This document shows positions 22,451-32,580 of a stretch of 64,000 nt of DNA, in pieces (position 1 is the stretch's first letter; each line of letters opens with the position of its first letter). Below the pieces are notes generated by a model that saw nothing but the letters and a program-made list of their open reading frames with translations, had not been told where the DNA came from and ran no database searches. Source of the DNA: Petasospora fabianii (Eukaryota > Ascomycota > Saccharomycetes > Phaffomycetales > Wickerhamomycetaceae). Location of the stretch: positions 1 to 64,000 of the forward strand of contig CP048725.1 of the NCBI GenBank assembly GCA_022641835.1, in the 5' to 3' direction. Both the position numbers and the translations under genes were made by a program.

Positions 22451-23773
22451 ATGAACGCTACAGCTCAACAGAAGGCGGCCGCCAGAAAGAAGCCTAAAGG
22501 AAGAACATTCCAGTGCCAGGGATACCCAGACTGCAACATGACCTTCACCAGATCTGAGCATTTGGCCAGACACATCAGAAAACACACTGGTGAAAGACCG
22601 TTCGAGTGTGTCCACTGCTCAAGAAAATTCTCTCGACTGGACAATCTGAGACAGCACAAGCAGACAGTTCACGCACACGATCCAACAGATGGGAACCTCA
22701 CGGGGAAGCCACAGATTAATACCGCTGTAGGATTCGGACAAGGTCTGATGCCTCCACATGACTACCACCGCCAGCAACAGCTACAACAACAACAACAGCA
22801 GCAGCAGCAGCAGCAACAACAACACAACATGCATCCTCACCATCCCCACCATAACCACAATCACCAACAGCCACCTCACCACCTCAACCTTGCTAAGCCA
22901 CTTCCGCCTCTCCCACACCAAAAGGGCCCTCTGCCCCCTCCACCACATCAACAGGAGATAATCCAACAACACGGCCAGGATCTGCCAGCTACACAGGATC
23001 TAATTAGACCTTCTCAGTTTAGATCCAAGCATCGCCCAAGACCTCTGAATCTGCCAACTGGTAAGGCTGTCTACAATGATGCACCATACACCGTTCCAAC
23101 ACCACGTTCTGCTGGCTCCAACAACTTTATGACGAGTCCCGTTTCACAACAATTCCCACAAAACCAGGCACCAGCATCCGCACTTCCAGGAATTCAATTT
23201 ATTGGCAATCGTGACTCTCTAGTATCACCATACAACTCAAGTTTTGCCTCTTCTATCCATTCGCAAGCCACAACACCAACTGCAAGTGGATTCGACTCAG
23301 TACATACCCCAACAAACACTACTTTCGGTTCACTACACAACGACGTCAACAAGAGATCATCTTTGCATAGTGAGAGTCATCGTGATAGCTTTGCCAGCTC
23401 CAATCCTCGTGATTCTTTCCTGAGCAATCCACGTGATTCGTTCCTCAGCAATCCTCGTGATCGTGACAGCTTTGCCAGTGCCCACACTCGTGATTCGTAT
23501 CCAGGTGCAAACAGACGCAGTTGGTTGAACAACGTTCTCAACAACAACTACGAATCAAGTTCGTCTCCTTCGAGCTCGATCACTACTTCATCTCCGAGTA
23601 GTAACTTTTTGGCTGCTCCAAATAAAGAAAATGAGAATGGTGATAAAAAGTTGAGAATTGAGAGTTTGTTGAATTCGGGAAACGCTGCTGAGGCTCAAAA
23701 TACTGAGAGAGTGAAGTTGCCTCATGTTGATAAGCTTGGTATTGATATGGTGTTGAACAAGCAAAGCGCTTGA
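22451..23773 (+). CDS. Two-finger C2H2 transcription factor with Msn2-like recognition residues
   Basis: This 440-residue nuclear factor has two C2H2 zinc fingers at its N-terminus. Finger 1 uses C22, C28, H41, H45 (an unusual C-x5-C spacing), and finger 2 uses C53, C56, H69, H74. The recognition helices TRSEHLARH and SRLDNLRQH match the Msn2/Msn4 pattern (RSEHL and RSDNL), so binding to an AGGGG-type site is likely; this is inference. A basic stretch (ARKKPKGR) precedes the fingers. Next come a polyglutamine run (about 22772-22822), a H/P-rich stretch and tandem NPRDSFLS repeats (about 23403-23460). The C-terminal 40 residues ([14 protein letters not shown] and [14 protein letters not shown]) may be an effector motif. 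The exact orthologue (Usv1/Rgm1/Com2-type or other) is unsettled. Confidence 0.85.
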   Translation: MNATAQQKAAARKKPKGRTFQCQGYPDCNMTFTRSEHLARHIRKHTGERPFECVHCSRKFSRLDNLRQHKQTVHAHDPTDGNLTGKPQINTAVGFGQGLMPPHDYHRQQQLQQQQQQQQQQQQQHNMHPHHPHHNHNHQQPPHHLNLAKPLPPLPHQKGPLPPPPHQQEIIQQHGQDLPATQDLIRPSQFRSKHRPRPLNLPTGKAVYNDAPYTVPTPRSAGSNNFMTSPVSQQFPQNQAPASALPGIQFIGNRDSLVSPYNSSFASSIHSQATTPTASGFDSVHTPTNTTFGSLHNDVNKRSSLHSESHRDSFASSNPRDSFLSNPRDSFLSNPRDRDSFASAHTRDSYPGANRRSWLNNVLNNNYESSSSPSSSITTSSPSSNFLAAPNKENENGDKKLRIESLLNSGNAAEAQNTERVKLPHVDKLGIDMVLNKQSA

Positions 23774-24992
23774 TGTTGTTTCTTTCTCTTCTGCTACGAC
23801 TATATCATGTGAGTTTTATCTATTACTGTATGCTCTACAACTTTATGATCTTTTTGCTTGATTGTGTTTTTATTTGCGTTTATTCTTCCCTTCCCCCTTT
23901 CCCCTTCCACCTTCCCCTCCCCTTCTTCCTGCCTCCATTTGTTGCTCTCCTTTTCGATTCTGTTCTTTTTTGTGCAATAATATCATCAGTTGCTATTGTT
24001 ATGTCTACTTCATGTCTTCATCACTCCACATCATCATGTTTTTATTTTTTTCTTTGGCATTGATTCTATCTTTCCTCATTTAACTACCATTATTACTACT
24101 ACTACCCCCTGTTTGTTTCAAGAAGAGACGCAATGCATGGGCACGATGTTGATCCCAATTTGCTCTCGTCATCTATGTGTTTTTTAATCTTATGTTAACG
24201 GCTCCAATGATTATGAGTAACAATTGACTTTTGTATTACCTTCGACAAATTTATGGAACCTGCGCTCCGGTATTTATTATATACTTGATACCGCGCGCCC
24301 GCCTAGCCCCCACCTTAGATCGCAGTGATGGGCAAGTGGGCAGCTTTTTTTTCTTTGCCCCTCAAATGGTTCCTGATTGTGCCTGGCAGCTCGCCCTGGC
24401 TGCGCCGCGATGATCGCGGATTGTGTACTTTTATAGTCATTGGTATGCGAGTATTATTTTGAATTACCTAAAAAAGAAGTCTACAGTTTTTTTTTCTTTT
24501 TTTTTTTTTTTTGCCCAAGCCATCGTGGCTGGTGCGGGTCACCATTTTGGGATGGGGCCACACCCAGTGATAGCTGCCTGGGAAACTTGGGGAGCCCACA
24601 TTGGTTGAGAGGGCCTTCCCCGTCGAGTTCACAGTTCAAACAACACGCACACTGTCCACACTCAACAAACCAATCAAGTAGCTTACGCACGTCTTTCTGT
24701 ACACAGGAGAAGGATATACACTGAGAAGCTCACATTTCGCAGCTTGAATTATTGCAACACTGTCCGTCTCTTGTTTACGCCACACAGCTCGTCCAACAGG
24801 TCCAACAGATATTCACCCTCAATCTACCGGTTTGTTGGCTTTCTTACCCATACAACACAGTCAGGAGCTACTCCAAAGAGACATACAATACCCATTTCCC
24901 AGATCTTCATATTTCGAAGGTGATTCATAGACGATATCTTTCGACTTGCCACCATTTAGCCAACAACAGAGAAACACATTTGAATTGTTGAA
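23774..24992. other. Intergenic, C2H2 factor 3' region and promoter of the small Q-rich gene
   Basis: The first ~350 bases are very T-rich, fitting a 3' untranslated region and terminator. A perfect 6-bp inverted repeat CCGCGA/TCGCGG with a 3-base loop is at 24405-24419. A long T tract follows (listed separately). From about 24600 to 24992 the plus strand is C/A-rich like other leaders in this window. No RNA gene was recognised. Confidence 0.5.
24487..24512. repeat. Poly(dT) tract
   Basis: Twenty-five T residues in 26 bases, with a single C at 24496. Poly(dA:dT) tracts of this length in yeast promoters keep nucleosomes away. It sits about 480 bases before the next ATG. Confidence 0.85.
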
Positions 24993-25619
24993 ATGTTACC
25001 ATCCCAGAAACAACCGGCCATGGCCTACGATTACTCTCCACTTGGCAACCAGGTCTATCCTGGCCAGCAACAACAGCAACCATCAAAGTTGCAACAGCAG
25101 AAGCTTAACAACGGGTACGTTTACCAGAATTCCCCGCTTGGTGGAACAGCCATGTTGAACCAGCAACAACAAGCTTATAACAATTTGAACTTGAGTACTC
25201 GTGTTCAACAGGGAATGAATGGTGCTTCTGTTACCTCTGTTGCCTCTGCTGCTGCTGCATACCCAACTCCAAGGGCCACCAATATCTCTCCAAACTTAAA
25301 TTTTGCATCTCTTTACTCTAACAGAGCTCGTCTCAATGCTCAAAAGGGGTTTGACCTCGAGGATGATATGGAGTTCTGTCCTGAGATCCCACAGGCTAAC
25401 AACTTCACTCATCATAAATTTAACCCATACACATCCTCGACTTTCTCACCAACTGTTTCTCCAACTTCTCAGAACGCACACACAACTTCTCCCTTGCCAA
25501 AGAAGGAGAATGCTGACAACATGTCCCCAAGAGGTATCACACCAAGAGCTAAAAAGGTTTTGGAGATCGTCAACCCACTCACTGGTATGAGAGTTGGTTC
25601 TCCTGCTCCTTATAAGTGA
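24993..25619 (+). CDS. Small Q/N-rich protein of unknown function with S/T-P sites
   Basis: I do not recognise this 208-residue protein. The N-terminal ~75 residues are rich in Q, N and Y (prion-like composition). A conserved-looking core FDLEDDMEFCPEIPQ lies at 120-134. About 141-182 is S/T-P rich (FSPTVSPTS, TSPLPKKEN, MSPRGITPR), and the end is AKKVLEIVNPLTGMRVGSP (186-204). The KEN at 171-173 and several proline-directed sites suggest phosphorylation, possibly cell-cycle linked. KFNPYTSSTFSP recalls a PAM2 poly(A)-binding-protein motif but has one residue too many. The C-terminal LEIVNPLTG resembles short segments seen in translation factors such as eIF4G, which is only a weak resemblance. 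The first ATG was used; a second in-frame ATG at 25020 is possible. Confidence 0.75.
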   Translation: MLPSQKQPAMAYDYSPLGNQVYPGQQQQQPSKLQQQKLNNGYVYQNSPLGGTAMLNQQQQAYNNLNLSTRVQQGMNGASVTSVASAAAAYPTPRATNISPNLNFASLYSNRARLNAQKGFDLEDDMEFCPEIPQANNFTHHKFNPYTSSTFSPTVSPTSQNAHTTSPLPKKENADNMSPRGITPRAKKVLEIVNPLTGMRVGSPAPYK

Positions 25620-26207
25620 TCTTGGGTGTATGACTATGTGTTGCTCATTTTGCATCTTTACGATACCGCTATGTCCCCCGCTCCATTTTATGACCACTGT
25701 TACTTATTATTAACTCATTAAACTTTATCCACTGTTGTCCATTGTTGTCCTTTTATCATTTTAGTCTTTTGACTGATATTAACACTATTCTATTAAAGGC
25801 TCTATGGGGTGTTGAACGTCTCACTAAGGTCTTTTATTGTTGTGTTTGGTTTTTGAATTTGTACATCTAGCCATGTTGTATTGTTGAAGGGTTTTGTTTC
25901 TACGGAGCCTCACCGATCTTCCTGACTAGATTTTGCCTAAGTTTCAGATATATATATCTTACGAATACACTGTTAAGCTTTAAACTCGAAATCTTCTCTC
26001 AGATTGAAAAGAGATAGATGCTAAATGACCTTCTATATGCCCAAGGAAACGTTGTAAGGGCACTCTTCCGTTACCCGCGAAACCGCGACCGAATTTTGAA
26101 AAAACGGTCAGGGCAGTGACCGGTAACTCATCAACTTTGACAAGTTCAGAAACATTGTATCAATAATAGCAAACACTTAAGACAAGGTCCACTTCAATTA
26201 TACTCTA
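25620..26207. other. Intergenic, 3' region of the Q-rich gene and CET1 promoter
   Basis: AT-rich sequence with several TTTTAT/TATATATA strings (for example near 25950) suits 3' end formation. About 100 bases before CET1 lies a short GC-richer patch (near 26075-26120). No gene or RNA was seen. Confidence 0.5.
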
Positions 26208-27884
26208 ATGGATCTACGTAACTTGCTTAGCAGTGACCAGACGTCCACTGCTGCGTCGGCTAAGGCAGAAGAGACGAAACCCGAGTTGAGAAAACGCGGT
26301 TCATCCATCAATGACCTTATGAACAACGACGACAACACCGTCAACTCGTCATCTCCAATCAATCAATCTATACAATCGCCTGTGATAAATAAGAATGCCG
26401 TTTCGTCACCAACACAGACGCCAATGACCCACAAGCCAGATGAGATTAAAGCCAGAAGTTCGATTGTCAGTTTTATGAACGATACAGATGTTGATATCGA
26501 TGGGAAGGAGACACCGAGCATAGCGAGAAGACTCTCTTACGAGATAAGTGCTAGTGAATCCAATTCGCCAGTTGTTCCAAAGAAGACGATTACGAGGGCT
26601 CCATCGCTACAGGATATTATCAATGCCGATCAGCCAGTTGAGTTTGAAGAGCCGGAATATAACGAAGATGGTAAATCAGCTTCTTCTTCTGCCACCACAA
26701 CTGCAACGACAACAACGAAGAAGACTGTGAAGAAAGAGAAGACAAAAAAGAGCTCTGAGAGTACTGATTCCAAGCCAACGAGCGAGAGGAAGGGAAAAAC
26801 TCCAAACAAGTCAGAGACACCAGCAGAGGAGTTCTCATCTCCACAGGCTCCACCACAGAGAAAATCACAACCACCAAAGAACATTGATGAGGAGATCAAT
26901 AGGCTTGAAAACTTGGAAAAAAACAGATCTAATGGCAAGAAGAGTGATCCAAACAAACCAACACGTTACACTAAACCACCAATCTGGGCAACTAAATGGG
27001 TTCCATCGTTTAAAGCTCAAAAGGCACGCGCTGGAAGAAATCGTGCCGTGAGAACAGGTAAGGCTGATACTGATGTCTCTTTCACTGATACGAAACCATA
27101 TAATGACTTAACAAGAAAGATTACCAACTGGGTATATGCTCAAATTGTGACTGTTCCAAAAGAGCAGCGTCAATTTTTGGAATTGGAAGTTAAATTTGGA
27201 AGATTGTGGCATAAGGCAACAGACAGACGTGTCTTAATCCCCGTTACAAATGAGTGTATTATTGATGACAGTTACATCTTGGATTGCTTTTACAGATCTG
27301 GTATGGAGAGGGAGCATTACGATCGTGTGAAGAAGTACATTACTGGACTGACGAGGTTGCATAAGGAGAAGTTTAAAACTATGAGATTTGACCAGGTTGA
27401 TACGACTTATAGGGAAGGTTCAAACCAGCAAGTTCCAAAATTCATTAGATTGACTACGGATAAAAGCACAGGGAGAGTTGTTGCTAACCTTGAGAAGAAA
27501 AAGTTAGGAAGTTTATTTATTCACTCGCCAGATCTTATGTTCGATTACAGATTGTCAATGAGTCTCGAATTGCCTAACCATGATAATCCAGAGAGATTTG
27601 CAAACCACATACCGGAGAATGAGAGACAAAAGAAGAGAACGTCCTTCTTCCACGAATCGACAGCCACAAGAGTCGATATGACCGAGGTACAATCCAAGAG
27701 TAGAGGAAGACATAACGATACTTCAGAATCACTTGAATTGGAGCTCGAGGTTGACATGAACCAATTGCTTGATGCATTTGAACAATTGGAGAATGACCAG
27801 TTTACTTTTGAGGAACTTACAGAGACGCTTTTGGACAACGCAAGACTCATAAACAGATTTTTGGCCAAACCTGTGCCAAAGTGA
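26208..27884 (+). CDS. CET1: mRNA 5'-triphosphatase (capping enzyme beta subunit)
   Basis: Cet1 removes the gamma-phosphate from nascent mRNA before guanylyl transfer by Ceg1. It belongs to the fungal metal-dependent tunnel-type triphosphatases. The product has 558 residues. The first ~260 are low-complexity (S, T, K and E rich), and the guanylyltransferase-binding peptide normally lies just before the tunnel domain, here near RYTKPPIWATKWVPSF (about 248-264). The catalytic domain runs from about 290 to the end. It has motif A FLELEVKFG, then PKFIRLTTDKSTGRVVANLEKKK, the basic strand RTSFFHESTATRVDMTEV, and motif C LELELEVDMNQLLDAF with metal-binding glutamates. The start is the first ATG. 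It is convergent with ALG5, only 146 bases away. Confidence 0.95.
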   Translation: MDLRNLLSSDQTSTAASAKAEETKPELRKRGSSINDLMNNDDNTVNSSSPINQSIQSPVINKNAVSSPTQTPMTHKPDEIKARSSIVSFMNDTDVDIDGKETPSIARRLSYEISASESNSPVVPKKTITRAPSLQDIINADQPVEFEEPEYNEDGKSASSSATTTATTTTKKTVKKEKTKKSSESTDSKPTSERKGKTPNKSETPAEEFSSPQAPPQRKSQPPKNIDEEINRLENLEKNRSNGKKSDPNKPTRYTKPPIWATKWVPSFKAQKARAGRNRAVRTGKADTDVSFTDTKPYNDLTRKITNWVYAQIVTVPKEQRQFLELEVKFGRLWHKATDRRVLIPVTNECIIDDSYILDCFYRSGMEREHYDRVKKYITGLTRLHKEKFKTMRFDQVDTTYREGSNQQVPKFIRLTTDKSTGRVVANLEKKKLGSLFIHSPDLMFDYRLSMSLELPNHDNPERFANHIPENERQKKRTSFFHESTATRVDMTEVQSKSRGRHNDTSESLELELEVDMNQLLDAFEQLENDQFTFEELTETLLDNARLINRFLAKPVPK

Positions 27885-28030
27885 TTTAGAAGTATCTAGT
27901 TATACATGATCAAATTGAGTAAAGTAAGATTGAAACGAGTAGCAGACGAACCATGGAGTAAGGGTGATGCAATATGAACTTTTTTTCCTTCCGAGAATGC
28001 AATATGTATGTAAAGAACTGATTCTATAGT

Positions 28031-29118
28031 CTAGTAATCCTTATAGATCCCCAAGATGTAAGCCAATCTTGTTACGACCAAGTCAATGGCCATGTTGATA
28101 CTGTCTCTTGCCAAGTCAACTTTGGAACCATCAACTTCATGCCATGAGATGGCAATTTCCTTGACTGGAATTTTTTTTCTGATGGCAATGATTAAGATCT
28201 CAACATCGAAGATCCAGCCCTCGGTGTGCATATATGGGAAGATGTTAGCAATGGCACTTCTGTTGAACAGCTTGAATCCACACTGGGTATCTTTGATCTC
28301 CCTAATACCAAACACGAACACCAATGTGTGCAAGCTGTACATCAAGAAGTTTCTGATGAAAGATCTCTTGACAACAGCATCCGATTCAACCATGTGTGCT
28401 CTTGATCCAATGGCCACAGCAGGCTCATCACCGTACTCTTTAATGCTTTCGATCAACTTCTGCACATCACTGAACTTGGACGCACCATCCGCATCTGCAA
28501 ACACGGCGTATTTACCTCTAACATGTTGCATTCCATGAGTGACAGCACCACCTTTACCTCTATTCTTCACCAATTGCACCACTCTCATCTGTCCAGGTTG
28601 AAGTTTGTACTCCTCGACGGCAAGTTCAAGGGCATACTTAGTAGTTCCGTCTTTTGATCCATCATCGACGATGAGGATTTCCCAGTTATCACCATACTCC
28701 GCTTTCAAATGCTCCACTGCCTCATCGAGCCCGATCTTGAGACGTGACGTTTCGTTATAGCATGGGATCACAACGGAGAGGATGATGTCCTCGATGGGTT
28801 GGAGTATACCACGCTCGGGCAATGGCTTATGGTCGGGATCGAGCCCAGTTTTCGTTGTGGTGAAGAAAGTCTTCTCAGAGCCTACCGGAGGACGTGGTGA
28901 GTGTGAGAAGATGAGCACAATGGCGTAGACCTGTTAAAGAACTTTGTTAGTCGATGGAGGTTCTTAGAATAGAACTCGGCCGGGAATCGTGAGCCGCAGC
29001 CGAGAAGCCCGCTGGGCAGAGAGAGAGCAGAGAGAGAGAGAGAAAAAGAGAAACTCACAAGAGCAACGGCCGTGGCTAAGAAAGCCGCAAAGTACGAAAG
29101 CACCGTATTTGTGTCCAT
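28031..29118 (-). CDS. ALG5: Dolichyl-phosphate beta-glucosyltransferase, two exons
   Basis: Alg5 transfers glucose from UDP-glucose to dolichyl phosphate at the ER, supplying the donor for the last steps of N-glycan precursor assembly. The coding sequence is complement(join(28031..28930, 29059..29118)), 319 residues. Exon 1 encodes MDTNTVLSYFAAFLATAVAL and exon 2 starts VYAIVLIFSHSPRPP, so splicing completes the N-terminal membrane anchor as in the yeast protein. The GT2 domain shows SVVIPCYNET, ILIVDDGSKDGT, NRGKGGAVTHGM and FADADGASKFSD (the DxD-type metal site). FGIREIKDTQCGFKLFNR and EGWIFDVEILI follow, then the conserved ISWHEVDGSKV. Reading only the second exon would lose half of the anchor. 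Confidence 0.95.
28931..29058 (-). other. Spliceosomal intron of ALG5
   Basis: This 128-bp intron on the minus strand begins GTGAGT and ends TTTAACAG, with a GACTAAC-type branch point (CTAAC core at 28946-28950, reverse). Its 5' half is a CT-rich microsatellite in the sense direction (GA on the plus strand, about 29017-29050). Confidence 0.92.
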
Positions 29119-29305
29119 GGCTGCTGTAGATGGTCAAGGCGGTGATCTTTCGTCGAGTAGAGATGTATTTGGCGTTTGTTGACATTTTCAACACGTTGAT
29201 GCCTTCGCCGCGTCAATTGAGGTTTCGCGAGTTGGTCAAGAGCCACTTTATATTACTTACGAAATTAGGAGGTGTTTTGTCGTCTATCATGCCAATAATA
29301 TTACA

Positions 29306-31402
29306 TTACATATTTCCATCGAGGCCCTGTTGTGTGTAGTTAGCTCCGATGGAAGGGTCGTGAGTGAAATGGGCCTTTGGAGGCAAATCGTTCCCCACTT
29401 GTGAGCTGAGTGCGGTGCTGTCACCTTGAGCCCAGTCATTCATTGAACTTGGAGAAGTGTTCAAGCGTGATTCATCAATCAATGGAGAAGATGGCATGGC
29501 TGCACTGGCCTTGAGTTTATTCAATTGGGCAGTGCCAACGGTTTTTGGTTCCTCGGGAGACTCCTCGTTACATGGAAGCGTGTTGCAAGTGGTCATGTCG
29601 CGTGGAGTGTTGTCGATATCACGAGGAGTAACATTGTTGTTCTCACCATCTTTTGGAGTTGGTTCAGCATTGAAAAGATCAGTCATCCAATCATTTGGTG
29701 ACATGCCAGCACCTGGAGCCATTGGTGGAGCACCACTGAACGATTTGATCAACATCTTTTCAAAAGAGTTTTGCTTTGAAGCTCTTCTCACAGACACCAA
29801 ACGAGATTGATTCAGACGAGATGATGGCGGTACGTTCTCCTTATCATCAGAGAATTGGTTTGACTGATCTGCTTGTGGGAATGGATCAATATCCGTCATT
29901 GGACCGAGATTGAAATCCAAATCACTGTGAATCATATCCTCCAAATCGTTCATAGCATCAGATGAATTGCTATAATATTGAGTTGTAGACAACCCATTCT
30001 TCTCCAAGATTGCACCAGGGGTAGTCGTAGGTGCTGTATCGTTACCAGAACTTATTGGTGATGAGGCTGCTTGAGCTTTTTCTCTTCTTCTCTTTGCCTG
30101 TCCTGTGATCAATTTCTTTGGTCTCATAACACCTTTAGTTGTCATATACTGATAACAATCATAACACATCATACCACGTTTAGATTCCTCTTCACTGTTA
30201 CTCCATCTCCAACTTTTTGATGTGTTAGTCTTGCAATGGAAGCAAATTGGAGGTCTTGAGTTGTCATCCTTGGATGGAGCAGGTGCAATTGGTTGTGGTT
30301 GAGGCTGTGGTTGTTTCTCTTGTGATAACGATCCCTTTCTTCCATTATCAGCAGCAGAAGTGTTCTTCTTCTTTATGTAATCAGGAGTCTTGGTGATAAA
30401 GTTTGGAGCAAATCTCTTGGACACATCAGAAATGGCATCGACCGGCGAACTGTTGTAATTTTTGTTGTTGTTGCTAGTGCTGTTGGAATTTTGATCACCA
30501 TTGTAGAAATTTGTACCACGGATGTTGTTCTTATCAGCCATGTAAATGCGACGAGCAATGGATTGTGGTGGGAGGCGAGCAAGTGTTGGGACAATGTCAA
30601 AAGTTGGAAGTGATTGGGTACGAGCGGCCTTTGGCGCTGGTGCTGTATTGACGTACCTCGTTGTAGTTGACTTCTTTTGGAGTGGTTTTGGTTGGACAAA
30701 CTTACTCTGAGAGTTGTCTTCCTCTTCATCTTCCGTGTCAAATGATTGATCATGTGTTCTCTTATTAACTGGTTGTGGTTGAGGTGTTGAGGATGGACCA
30801 TGATTGGACTGCTGTGGAGCCGGATGAAGATATGGTTGTGATGGTTGTTGTGATTGTTGCACCTGAGTCTGAACCTGAGGTTGTTGCTGAGTCTGAGGTT
30901 GTGGAATGGCTGATGACTTGATAACTTTGGAGAGTCGAAGACGGATCTCCAAAATCTCAGAGGGACCTTTGTTCAAGAAGCAGGCAAAACTTGAGCACAC
31001 TCTTCCCGGAACAAGGACTTCATCATCTAGTGCATTCTTACTCAAGATAACAGATGCTAAACCTTGACCAACAAACGGTTCGTCCTCCTCTGACACGTCC
31101 TTTACGTAGACGGAGTAATCTGAATTCTGATCACTAAACAACTCGGGACTCGACTGCATGACGGGGAAGATAACTTCTTTAAGTGGGACGACACCGAGGG
31201 TCATTATATCGTTTTGATTTGGAATAGGAATACGTATCGTCTTGACTTTGAGAGTATGGTTGGATCTGGCAAGAAAGTTGGTTTGGTTGTCAACAGCATA
31301 GAGAACCTTAAGCTTCATGGATCGCGTTTCGGTCATGCTATCTGAGCCGTGGAACTGCTCAAGAGGAATCTCTGGGAGTGAGGGCATATGGTAGGCTCTC
31401 AT
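29306..31402 (-). CDS. SPT21: Spt21/Ams2-like regulator of histone genes with GATA-type finger
   Basis: Spt21 works with Spt10 to activate histone genes in S phase, and S. pombe Ams2 is a related GATA factor. The 698-residue product begins with the Spt21/Ams2 N-terminal domain (about 25-160: SMKLKVLYAVDNQTNFLARS, IMTLGVVPLKEVIFPVMQSS, VCSSFACFLNKGPSEILEIR). A Q/P-rich linker follows. A zinc finger CFHC...CYDC lies at C387, C390, C413 and C416, with the GATA-like SKSWRWSN and a 22-residue loop, longer than the usual 17-20. A basic patch (RPKKLITGQAKRRREK) follows it. The acidic, S/P-rich C-terminus holds short LNxLKAS-type stretches. The start is the first ATG; M6 is an alternative. A cluster of G1/S-type sites lies about 350-430 bases upstream. 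Confidence 0.85.
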   Translation of the reverse strand: MRAYHMPSLPEIPLEQFHGSDSMTETRSMKLKVLYAVDNQTNFLARSNHTLKVKTIRIPIPNQNDIMTLGVVPLKEVIFPVMQSSPELFSDQNSDYSVYVKDVSEEDEPFVGQGLASVILSKNALDDEVLVPGRVCSSFACFLNKGPSEILEIRLRLSKVIKSSAIPQPQTQQQPQVQTQVQQSQQPSQPYLHPAPQQSNHGPSSTPQPQPVNKRTHDQSFDTEDEEEDNSQSKFVQPKPLQKKSTTTRYVNTAPAPKAARTQSLPTFDIVPTLARLPPQSIARRIYMADKNNIRGTNFYNGDQNSNSTSNNNKNYNSSPVDAISDVSKRFAPNFITKTPDYIKKKNTSAADNGRKGSLSQEKQPQPQPQPIAPAPSKDDNSRPPICFHCKTNTSKSWRWSNSEEESKRGMMCYDCYQYMTTKGVMRPKKLITGQAKRRREKAQAASSPISSGNDTAPTTTPGAILEKNGLSTTQYYSNSSDAMNDLEDMIHSDLDFNLGPMTDIDPFPQADQSNQFSDDKENVPPSSRLNQSRLVSVRRASKQNSFEKMLIKSFSGAPPMAPGAGMSPNDWMTDLFNAEPTPKDGENNNVTPRDIDNTPRDMTTCNTLPCNEESPEEPKTVGTAQLNKLKASAAMPSSPLIDESRLNTSPSSMNDWAQGDSTALSSQVGNDLPPKAHFTHDPSIGANYTQQGLDGNM

Positions 31403-31743
31403 TGTGTGAGTGAGTTTGTGAGTGCTTGAGTGGGTGGTAGGGTCGGGATCGGGTGAAGGTGGTGGGTTGTTTACAATGTGTATATACTAGCGCTGGAGCA
31501 AATGGGGCGCGTATAAGAAGTGATAGGGCTCAAGGCTCGGTGGTGGAAGTGAGAGAAAGAAAGAGAAAAAGAAGCTGTGATATGCCCTAATGATGAGCCT
31601 GAAAGAAGACCCTAAAGACTGTGGAGTGTTGCTACTAAGCGAGCTGAGCGATCTGATACCGAGATTGAAGGAGCCTTGAGGAAGGTCAAAGTTGATGCTG
31701 AGATTTTCCCCTACAACTCAGTTCAGGGCTCTCGCGAGTTGAT

Positions 31744-31830
31744 CGCGTTTGTTTACTTTTCGACGCGCCTGAAATCTCACGCGACGCGACTCGACACGAC
31801 ACGAAACGAACACGGCACTGGATATACGCG
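31744..31830 (-). promoter_or_regulatory. Cluster of G1/S-type (MBF/SBF) sites with a forkhead site, upstream of SPT21
   Basis: Five ACGCG cores occur within 87 bases (31744-31748 reversed, 31763-31767, 31779-31783, 31784-31788, 31826-31830). With them are a CACGAAA SBF-type site (31800-31806) and a forkhead-type TGTTTAC (31750-31756). They lie 342-428 bases upstream of the SPT21 start. This fits S-phase expression of an activator of histone genes. Binding itself is inferred. Confidence 0.6.
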
Positions 31831-32556
31831 ACACGTTTGGAGATTAATTGCTTGGTCTGCCCTGGCAACCACAGGGGATTAGTTGGTAGTTAACAGACTT
31901 CCTTCTTCCTTGTCACGTTCCTAGTGTTAACACAATAGCCAACTCCTTTGTCATGGTGGAACAGAGTGCAGTGTGTTTCACTCGGGTCGAGGCGACTTGA
32001 TTGATGGTAGCCATAAAGCAAGTTGAGCTTCTATAAAAGCCTTGTAGCCTTCAATCATGCCTTTGATTATGCGTATATTATCACTCATGATATCAGACAC
32101 CTAATCCAGCTACGTAGCAAGATACCTACACAGAGAGCCTCCATCGCGACGTGTTCGCTCGCTTAACTTCAACGTTGAAGACGCGTCCAGACTAGACACA
32201 ACTGGTTGATGGATTGAGCACAAATCTAAATGAGGTTTTATCAGCACTATCACAAAAATGCGTAGATATTATCCATCTTTTCACAACTGATCACAGTTTG
32301 GTGATGAATTCTCTTCTGTCTTCCGCCCCGCGGGTATCATTTATTCTTTTGCTACGAAGCAACCCAATTTAGTTGTGCCGAGCTAATCATTTTACAAGCA
32401 CTGATCAAACTTTCACTCGTAAAACACATTGGGGAACGAGGCACTGCACGCGAATGCCGAAGACGGGCACGGGAAAGTGGGAGGTCAGTGTAGGTTTTTT
32501 ATGAGTGAACTTTAAGTATTCACGATTTTGGCCAATCAGCGTCCATGTTCTTGGCC

Positions 32557-32580
32557 GTTTGTCCCGAGGTTTGTCCCGAA
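32557..32580. repeat. Tandem GTTTGTCCCGA repeat
   Basis: GTTTGTCCCGAG is followed directly by GTTTGTCCCGAA, and a third GTTTGTCCCG lies at 34087-34096. The pair could be a double binding site in the divergent regulatory region. Confidence 0.6.

Noticed and set aside
24405-24419. CCGCGA/TCGCGG hairpin as a terminator
   Set aside because: It is a short GC hairpin about 630 bases after the nearest stop, and yeast Pol II termination does not use such hairpins.
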